Notes under the pieces: generated by a model
What the model saw: only the letters and a program-made list of their open reading frames with translations
Database searches by the model: none
Told to the model about the DNA's origin: nothing
Program-made: the position numbers and the translations under genes
DNA from: Schistocerca nitens
Taxonomy: Eukaryota; Arthropoda; Insecta; Orthoptera; Acrididae
Assembly (NCBI RefSeq): GCF_023898315.1
Contig: NC_064614.1
Location: 704,492,720 to 704,556,719, forward strand
Direction of reading: 5' to 3'
Length of the DNA: 64,000 bases
Shown: piece after piece, positions 56,235 to 64,000 of the stretch
Numbering within the stretch: the first letter of the stretch is position 1
Layout: every line of letters begins with the position of its first letter

Positions 56235-56900
56235 GCTTCTTAACTGTGACCAAAAGCAGAGTCAGCTACCCAATGATGGAACATGCTGTTGTAACACAAA
56301 ATACTCAAATTCAGTGGTTGTTTCACAACCTGTACCAACTGGTTCCCTCCAGCCCAATACCAATTTCTCTGTACTCCGTAGATGGGAATTATCTTTACAA
56401 CATGCACTTCTATCCTACAATCCTCCTTAACTCAATCTCCGCTGGCCTATGTTTTATACTGGTGTCCACCCCTGTACCAGTGCCCCTCTTACCCCTGCCC
56501 ACCCCCGTTTCATTCATTCTCCATTCACATACTCCTCTCCAAGTCCCTCTCTTATCCGTTGTATCTCCCCCTCCCAGTTCAACCTTCCCCATCAATTTTT
56601 ATTACCTGCAGCTTCTGCTGCCTATGCCAGAGCCATCTTACTTTCACTACATTCCTATCCTATGCCTCTCCCTCCCTGCCATCAACCCTCCTAATTTGTT
56701 TTATCCCCTCACCCTTATCACTCAATCCGGCTGCAATGTCTGTACAATGTAGTCAGTCTGGACAATATAGCTGTTCAAGTGTATATGTGTCTTTGCATAT
56801 ATAGTGCTTACCTCTGCAGAAGGGCATTGCCTGAAAACTTCAATATATTCGGCTTTGTTTAAAAGTCTATCAATGACTTGACACCTGAACTATATAGTAT
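56235..56900 (+). pseudogene. Penelope-like element, endonuclease C-terminus and 3' end
   Basis: The plus strand reads FTTCTNWLPPAQYQF-like segments, then RRWELSLQHALLSYNPP, the end of a GIY-YIG endonuclease with the catalytic Glu in RRWELSLQ, followed by LNLRWPM after a stop. A pyrimidine-rich 3' region (56465-56720) follows, like that of PLE-A. The frame is broken by a TAA within the last 15 codons. It is related to but distinct from PLE-A. Confidence 0.65.
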
Positions 56901-57799
56901 ATATGATGTGTTTGTTTCTTTGCTGCTTCTGTTATTAGCAGATTGAATATGGACAAGTGAACAGACTTGGCAGAGAATGTGAATGGGGAAGAGAACCACT
57001 TGTGATGGTGGTGCAAGCTATGGGAATAAAGAACAGGCCACTTTCATTCTGCTGTTGGTATCATTACATGCTTCCATTCTGTTTTGTTGGTCTAATTGTT
57101 TCCATTCACTGGATATGAATAGGCACCATTATTTGCTCCATTGTCATGATCAAAAAGGTTTTAAAAGAACTATATCCACATGTTGATATCTTTGTGAACA
57201 GTGCTTGGCATATTTGGTACTTTGAACGTAGCAAAATTTACATTGACATGGACAGACAGATTATGGATATTTAAAAATTTTTGCTTCAGAAGATAATTTT
57301 TGGCATATTAGTATGAATTCTGGTATCTATTATGGACTGACTTTTCTTTTTAACTCATAATATATAGAAGCTCCATTTCAGATGTTGTATTTCCACAATT
57401 TATACCACTCTATTAGTATTTCTTGTGTTTAGCTTATACCTTTCTGAAATGAAACATAAACTATACATGTTACTTTCTGCATATGTTTCTGTTCTCTAGC
57501 TGTAGCAAATTTTTAGTAGTCATGCCTGCACTCCCCACAAACTTTTCACCCTGGTATAACAGATGAATACACTGTCTTGTATTGTCAATTATAAATTTTC
57601 TTTTTTTTTTTCCTGTTATGATGCAGCTGAGGGTTTATTTCTTGTTTGTAGAAAGTTACAGTCAGATTTATTCTTAACAGTATCTTCTTTGAATTTCTCG
57701 TGGAGAAGGTTCCACTAGAGGGAATGAAATGACCTGTATTTAAGACTTTTGGCTTAGAAACACCGACTTAAAACTTCTGGCCTGCACAATATCCACTCC
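56901..57799. other. unclassified interval
   Basis: AT-rich DNA with poly-T near 57600. No frame, repeat or RNA gene recognised. Confidence 0.5.
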
Positions 57800-60700
57800 A
57801 CACAAGTTGTAGCATGTTCCCTTACTGGGATTAGTAGCCCAGTCAACGAAGCTAAAAAAGGTTGATTAGGGGAAAAAATTTACATTGTTGCAAATTTTTG
57901 TACGATGGTACCATGGAGTGCCACAAACAACATACTAAAAATCCTGACTGATAGGGTGTGAGCACTGGGTTGGGATTAGCATGTTAGGTCACTTTGTTAT
58001 GTTCCTCTGGAACAACTTGAAAAATGTAGCTTCAAACAAATGTTTCCCAGTAAAAAGATTAAACTACATTAAATTTAATAAAAAGAAACCCTATTCATTT
58101 TTCCTATAGGACTAATAGTTTCCATGTTGCAGGTGATGGAAAAATCACAGATTATTAAAAATATTGTTTTAACAGTATTAAACCAATGTTTACTTTTAAA
58201 TGAATTGTAAAAAAAACCAAAAACTGAATGTGAGTATTGTATCAAAATGCAGTAGATTAAAGTATAAAATGTGTTCTGGGAGTGTGACAGGTTAGAAGGG
58301 AGGGGGGGGGGGGGGATGGGTAGAAGTGTGAGGGAAGGTAGGTTGCTGGATTATGGTCATGCACTTTCCTCCTCCATATGTCAGGAAACTGAAGAGCGAG
58401 CAGGTGATTCCCCACTCATATACAGTGCTATATTACAAGAAGTACCTACAGGGTGTTTCACTAAGTTATAACGACACTCCGTATCGTGCCTTATGAATCA
58501 CTGGCCAGTGCACAGACATGCATGAGAGGGATGTGTAGTTTCCATGAAGTATGTTAATATTATGTGGAAAGCATATATGAGTCAGTAATGATGCTAATGC
58601 AAGAAATGCATATGGACAGAATCAATGCATATCTCTGCACACCGTTCTACGCTGCTAGAGGGGAAATTAGTTTTTAGTCATCCTGTGCAGCAACTATAGT
58701 GTTTTTCTCGGCTAGATATCTCCTGCACCAAGAGCACTACTTGCTTTTCAGTTTACAGACAGACTGTATCTCCCCAGCATTTCTTGTTCAGCTCTCTTAC
58801 ATGGGTATAAAACGTAACTTTACTGAGCTCTTTTTGTTTATTCAGCGAGTATATATTTGCTGTTCTTAGGTGAGCTGTTATGTAAAAAAGCTCAACAGCT
58901 GGAGCTGTCAGATGCCTACCAGACTGAAGAGCCTCTCCCAAGTGTAACAAGTTGTCAGATCGTATTCAACAATGACGATTTCATTATCTCCACTGTCACA
59001 GGAGGGAATACTTTTCACTGCATGAGATGTCCCAAATGCATATAGTCTCAGCTCTTATAACATCTGAAGAGGACCGGGTATTTAAATTCTCTCCCTTGCA
59101 ACAGAAGCAAGTCAAGCAAAACATTCCAGCAGCTTACTGATCAGACTTGAACATGATCTGTCCTATTCTATTAGACAGATTCATTGTCACTTTGGAAGAT
59201 ATACTGCGGATGTGCGGTAAGTGGCTCCACTCTACAAGTGCCAGCAGTTCCTCAATGGAAGTGATTTAGGTAGTTTACCAGCAACAAAATTAATGGTGAA
59301 GAAATGCAGTAATTTTCCCACCATTTGTAAATTAATCAGCAAATGACTACAACACATGTTACATTGTTTCACAACACGCTGTCAACGATAGAAGGCAGCA
59401 AGGTGCTACATTTTACCATTCCAATCCCTTTCACAACAAAACTACCTAGGTCACTGACAACATCACACTTAAAATTAAACACTACTCAGCCATTGCTTAC
59501 AGGAATGTGTTTCACATCAAAGCACATCATCAATGTCAAATACATTTTGACTGTATGTTACACTTGGGAGAGGCACTCCAGTGTAGTAGGCAGTTGACAG
59601 CTCCAGCTGTTGAGCATTTTTATATAACAGCTCACTTAACAACTTCAAATAAGCAAGCACTCATTTAATAAATTGAAAATAACTCCACTATATAAACACA
59701 TGCCCACTGAAGTTATTTTGCCTATTCATGTAAGAGAAATGGACAGGAAATGCTGAGAATCCTGTATGCAAACTCAAAAGCAGCTCGAGGTGGGGGATGT
59801 TGTCTTTTCTGAAAGAATCCCACAGCTGCCAAACAGGTTGAGTGAGAAACAATTTCCCCTCTAGCAGTGTAGAACAGTGTGCAGTTATTTAAATAAATTC
59901 TGTCCATATGTGTTACTTGCATTCATATTATTATAAAAATATATCTGTATTCCATGTAGTGTTAACTCAATTTGTGGAAAATAAATGTCCTGTCCCAGGC
60001 ATAAAAATATATCTGCATTCCATGTTATGTTAACGCAATTTGTGGAAAATAAATGCCCTGTCCCAGGCATATTTGCGTACTGTGTTGCCAGTGATTCATC
60101 AGGCATGATGTGGAGGGCTGGTATAACATTGTGAAACACTCTGTAGTTGCTTCTTGTGATGTAATGGGGTAGAACAGGTGTGGAATCATCTCCTCACTCT
60201 TCAGTTTGCAGAAGTATGAGGAGGGAAGCACGTGAGCACAATCTGGTGACATGTCTTCTTCCCTTGTACTTTTACCTTACCAAACCCCCCCCCCCCCCCC
60301 CCCCCCCCCGATGCACATTCACCTTGTTACACCTTCAGAATACAGTTTATCCTTTAATATGGATTTGATACGCTTAGACATGGTACACATGTTTAATAGT
60401 TGTTTTTAACCCACTTCATTTAAAGATAGACCTTGATTTTATATTATTAGAACAATCTGAGATTTTTCCAACCCCTGAAACACGGAAACTATCAGTCCTG
60501 GAGAAAAAATGAATGAGGTTTTTTGTACTATATTTAATGTAGTTTGATTTGGTATTGGAAGACACTCTTGACAGAAGTCACTGTTTTTGAGTTATTCAAG
60601 AAAAACATAAAAAAGTGACCTCTGGATGTGGCCCCCCTCCCTAATGCTCATGCCTCATTGGTCAGGATTTTTAGTACGTTGTTCACGGCACTCCTTTCTA

Positions 60701-60800
60701 CCAACACACAATTTTGTGGCTCCATGTTTCTTCCCCCTAATTTTTGTTGTTGATTGGGCTGTAGGCTTTTTGTGCAGTGACCACATGATGACAAGATAAA
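57800..60800. mobile_element. very large imperfect palindrome (arms ~1.2 kb)
   Basis: The left arm (about 57800-59050) and right arm (about 59480-60800) pair along their whole length at roughly 70-80% identity. Matched words include CATACTAAAAATCCTGACTG with its partner near 60660, CTACAGGGTGTTTCA at 58447 with TGTGAAACACTCTGTAG at 60130, TGCTCAACAGCTGGAGCTGT-type words near 58890/59605, and CCTCTCCCAAGTGTAACA on both. Even the poly-G at 58304-58318 faces a poly-C at 60286-60309. No transposase was recognised. The divergence argues against an assembly artefact. Confidence 0.85.
59933..60068. repeat. 68 bp tandem duplication in the right arm of the palindrome
   Basis: Units 59933-60000 and 60001-60068 share ATAAAAATATATCTG, TTCCATGT, CAATTTGTGGAAAATAAATG and CCTGTCCCAGGC with about five differences. 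Confidence 0.9.
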
Positions 60801-62254
60801 TATAATTGTTGCCTCACAGTCTATATTACAGGGAGAGGTTATGGGTATTTCATCTCACCCTCCTCCTTCCTCTCCCCTCCCACCACCACCCCTGAAAAGG
60901 TCTTATATAGAGGAGGAACGAAGGAAAAGAAACAGATGGGATTTGGATCTTCACAGAAATACAAACTCATTTTATATACAAATTCAGATCACTGTAATTT
61001 ACACGATTTTATGAAAGATACAACAAGTCTTCCACTTACAGTCTTCAGACATCCATTTAGTTACACTCACTTAAATATAAACTTGACAGTTACATTTATT
61101 TTATCACATACAAACATGACAATTATTTGTTTTACAAACGTGCCTAGCCTGGAGTGTCTGTTGTTATTAAAACTGTGTTTGTTAAAATGTGCATGTATCA
61201 TCTTTCTCTTCTCCACATTCTATTCTTTTCAAGGACAGATTATACTAAATTGTTACAACTGTGACCATTAAAAAGCATTGTAACAAACAAGATTAAAATA
61301 ATATAGTATGCAATACAGTGAAAATACAATACAAAATGAAAGTTATGAAATACATTAAAAACAGAGGAAATGGTTATTTAGACCTACATTACTAGTCCAT
61401 CTGTGAATGTTAACTTTTAACTTCAGGAAGCCATTTTTTCCCATCTCTAACATGTATGTAGTGCATTAAACACTATTTGTTGACACAAGAATAATCATCT
61501 ACAGGTTATGAAGAAAAAAAATCGTTGCCAGCATGCATTAGTACATAAATATTTCATGGAGTTCCATACATGTATATGTTTTCATTCATTATATATATTT
61601 TTTTAATTTACCACGAACTGCAACTTAACACTGTAGGTATTTCGCTAAAAGTTGTTTACAGATGGATGCTAATTTAAATGATACTTGAAGCAGGGTAGGT
61701 GAGGATGTCCATGAATTACAAGTAACTTGTATAATTACTAATATTACTGAAAAAACTTTTCTTGGAACTAAATACGATTCATGGGTGGTTATTTCAAGAA
61801 TTCTCTTAAGTACAAATCTCTCACTGAACATTCAAGTTCTTCCATTTGAGTTTCAAACATCAGAAAAGAGTCTGTCCTTGAAAATAAGATCTGTGAATCA
61901 GTTTAAGCAGAACACTTCTTTATGCTGTAGGCCTATGACTCACAGTAAACTGAAATGATACACACATCCAGTTGTGTTATACTGTGATTTACTCATTGCA
62001 CGATTTGACATCGACATTTACGTTATGGTACACCTTTTACAACTAAATGCTATGGCTAAAACGATAAGCCAACATCAGTATTAAAATACACATTGTACAA
62101 ACTGGATATGGGAGGGAACAAATTATTGAAAAATTAAATTACTGATGTTATACACAAATTGATACTTATATCAACAGTCTCTTCTTTCTGATTCATTTCC
62201 ACATTTCACTGAGCCTGGAACAAAAGCATAATGTTAGAATACAGTGTAAAACAC

Positions 62255-62288
<34 letters not shown>

Positions 62289-63079
62289 TGTGTGCGCGCG
62301 CGAGAACGCCCGCACACATGTAAGACCTCACAACTGCATCACAGAGGAATGTGAATTCTTAAGTTAGTATTGTAAGTTCAAAAGATGTTAAAAATAAAGG
62401 GCTATTGAGCAATGGAAGGAGATTTTCAGTAAACCTGTGAGCTATGATTGTAACTTTAAAAAGGAAAACTGATTGATCACTAGTAGTGTGTGGTTGCTTG
62501 AGACATGTGGTTCACTAGGAAATAGTCAGTGTCATTTACAAAGTTGAAGGAAGGAAAGAAAAGAAGAGTAGGGTTTAACATTCTTTAGACAATGAGCTCA
62601 TTAGAGATGGATTCTCAATCTTTTTTAAAAAAACAACCAACTGCTGGACATGGAAACATATATAATTCTCCAGGAGAGAGATTTGTTTGATTGATTTATG
62701 TTTATTGGTAAATATATAGATTTTCTTTCAGAATTCATTGCATCCTGGTTGTGGGAATATCCAGCTGTTGTGAACATTGGAGAATAGATTTTACCAGACT
62801 TACAGCTGCAGAACGACATAACAAGAGGGCACCCCCCAATGTTCACCCATGCTTATATGACTAAGTAAGGAGTTACTTGAATAAAAAGTGTGATAAGATT
62901 GACATGTAAGTCCAAAGCAATGTCAAATTGAAGGGCAAGCACTGGACGTATATAAGGGGTGTCCTATAAAGAATACAGCTTATGAAATGCCTTTCATTTC
63001 TGAGCTAGTAAGCTGGCAGCACTAAACGTTTCATTATTTTCATCCAATTTCTTTGTGGTTACTGATCCAGCATTTTGTG
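60801..63079. other. unclassified interval with a GT microsatellite
   Basis: A (GT)n run with a GCGCGCG end lies at 62258-62303. Short open frames of 60-111 codons lack motifs. No mobile element recognised before 63080. Confidence 0.5.
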
Positions 63080-63790
63080 ATGGACAGTATGTGAAAACTT
63101 ATTAAAATATGGTCAGTGTTGTGCAAAGACTGTTTGCAAACTCCATGGAATGTTTGGTCAACATATGCACCGAATAAGTTGACTGTGATGTGACTGATTG
63201 CTAAATTTGAGAAAAACAGTTCGGTTGCAGCCACTAAACCCTTGGGATGTCCTGTTGGTCGTTCTGTGGAAAGCACCATCACTGTAAGTGATAATGCTGC
63301 TGTAAGTCTGGTGAAATCTATTTGTGAAATGAAGAATGGACAGCAATTTCATCCAGCAAATGATGTTCACTGATGAAATATTCTTTCTTCTGAATGGCTT
63401 CATGAACAAACAAAATTGCATTTGGGGTACAGAAAAGAATGACTGTGTGCTGTTGGCATTTGGGCCGAGGCCGAACTTGACTGTACTTCTTGGAAGATGG
63501 TGCCGAAAATGCATTAACAGGGGGCGGTGCACACTACTGAATATGTTAAGAGAATTTTTGTGATCTGAACTGATAGTGTGAATACTGAAGACATTTAGTT
63601 CAACTAGGTGGTGCAATCTGTGACACACATCAATTGCCACAATTTACTTGTTATGAGACGTTCCCTGGCTGGGCTATGAGAGACATTCCCTCGCTGGGTG
63701 ATTTTTTGCATCAGTGACATGTATTGGTCACCCAGATCTTGTTAATTTGATAGTATATGATTTCTGCTTGTGAGAGTATTTGAAATTCAT
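63080..63790 (+). pseudogene. mariner/IS630-type transposase, decayed
   Basis: The plus strand carries a helix-turn-helix-like part (RLFANSPWNVWSTYAPNKLT), a GCPVGRSVE linker (GRP-like), then MFTDEIFFLLNGFMNKQNCI with the acidic residue pair and WGTEKN, a signature of transposases that code LNGYVNKQNxRxWGxENP. The end near 63740 (DMYWSPRSC, F-L) corresponds to the W-P-P-R-S-xDL-x-P-x-DFFLW motif. Stops and frame changes are frequent. Terminal repeats were not located. Confidence 0.75.
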
Positions 63791-64000
63791 CAGATAATTT
63801 CAGAACTAGAGATGTAAATATGCTGAGAAGTTAGGGAAAATTTCATTGAAAGAATGACAGTGTGACTGCAGAGTCGTGGAAGGTGTTTGAATAATATCAT
63901 ATGTAATACATAACCACAGGTAGAATACACTGCAAAACATATAAGTACTTACTTTCAATGAATAAATTCGTTATTATACACTCAAAAGTTGTATTCTTTA

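Noticed and set aside
56246-56804. 168- and 140-codon open frames rich in Pro, Ser and Leu
   Set aside because: They arise from a pyrimidine-rich Penelope 3' region; the real signal is the RRWELSLQ segment in another frame.
57800-60800. Assembly artefact as the cause of the palindrome
   Set aside because: The arms differ by roughly 20-30% with many indels, so a chimeric read or mis-assembly would not produce them.
60801-62250. A host gene 3' untranslated region
   Set aside because: AT-rich sequence with AATAAA-like words is compatible but no upstream coding exon or splice structure could be found.
63158-63640. 160-codon minus-strand open frame
   Set aside because: Antisense to the mariner-type transposase, whose plus-strand motifs are clear.
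1-64000. CRISPR array, operons, bacterial promoters or ribosome binding sites
   Set aside because: The sequence is animal nuclear DNA; the tandem units seen are microsatellites, a 52 bp duplication and a 68 bp duplication, none with spacer structure.

Overview
This window is eukaryotic, repeat-dominated DNA. The repeat families point to an orthopteran insect, most probably a Schistocerca-type grasshopper: several tRNA-derived SINEs, an RTE LINE with an APE-type endonuclease, a Penelope-like element (PLE) with a (TG)n-rich 3' region, and long fold-back elements. The species guess rests on recalled repeat families, not on a search. I found no host protein-coding gene, rRNA or functional tRNA gene that I would defend. 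Nearly every convincing reading frame belongs to a transposable element, and almost all are broken.

Layout. 0-5.4 kb: PLE 3' end, a palindromic tRNA-derived element, a near full-length RTE LINE on the minus strand with one in-frame stop, and a mariner fold-back. 5.4-9.1 kb: mostly unclassified, with a tRNA-Ala-like SINE and a PLE tail. 9.1-14.7 kb: decayed Ty3/gypsy element on the plus strand, with a PLE palindrome at its end. 16.15-21.24 kb: second decayed gypsy element on the minus strand, with recognisable LTRs. 21.3-25.0 kb: 3' end of a LINE with an RNase H domain, split by a 2.7 kb TIR element that itself carries two SINEs. 25.0-25.8 kb: PIF/Harbinger remnant with divergent transposase and MADF-like genes. 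26.5-30.0 kb: LINE split by an internally deleted LTR retrotransposon. 30.2-34.1 kb: LTR pair enclosing an RTE copy with the inversion expected from twin priming. 34.7-36.5 kb: head-to-head PLE pair. 36.6-38.5 kb: LINE. 40.4-48.0 kb: two neighbouring DNA transposons coding for related transposase-like proteins. 48.1-53.0 kb: SINE, LINE and PLE fragments. 53.95-56.9 kb: fold-back element interrupted by a TA-inserting TIR element, then a PLE C-terminus. 57.8-60.8 kb: a very large imperfect palindrome. 63.1-63.8 kb: decayed mariner-like transposase.

The strongest message is structural. Insertions are nested up to three deep, and several insertion sites can be read exactly because the interrupted element continues on the other side. 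At least six unrelated elements occur as inverted, fold-back structures. I did not find a new defence or metabolic system. The items most worth follow-up are the large palindrome, the twin-primed RTE, the E1/E2 transposase family, and the TA-inserting element whose empty site is preserved in its own host's second arm.
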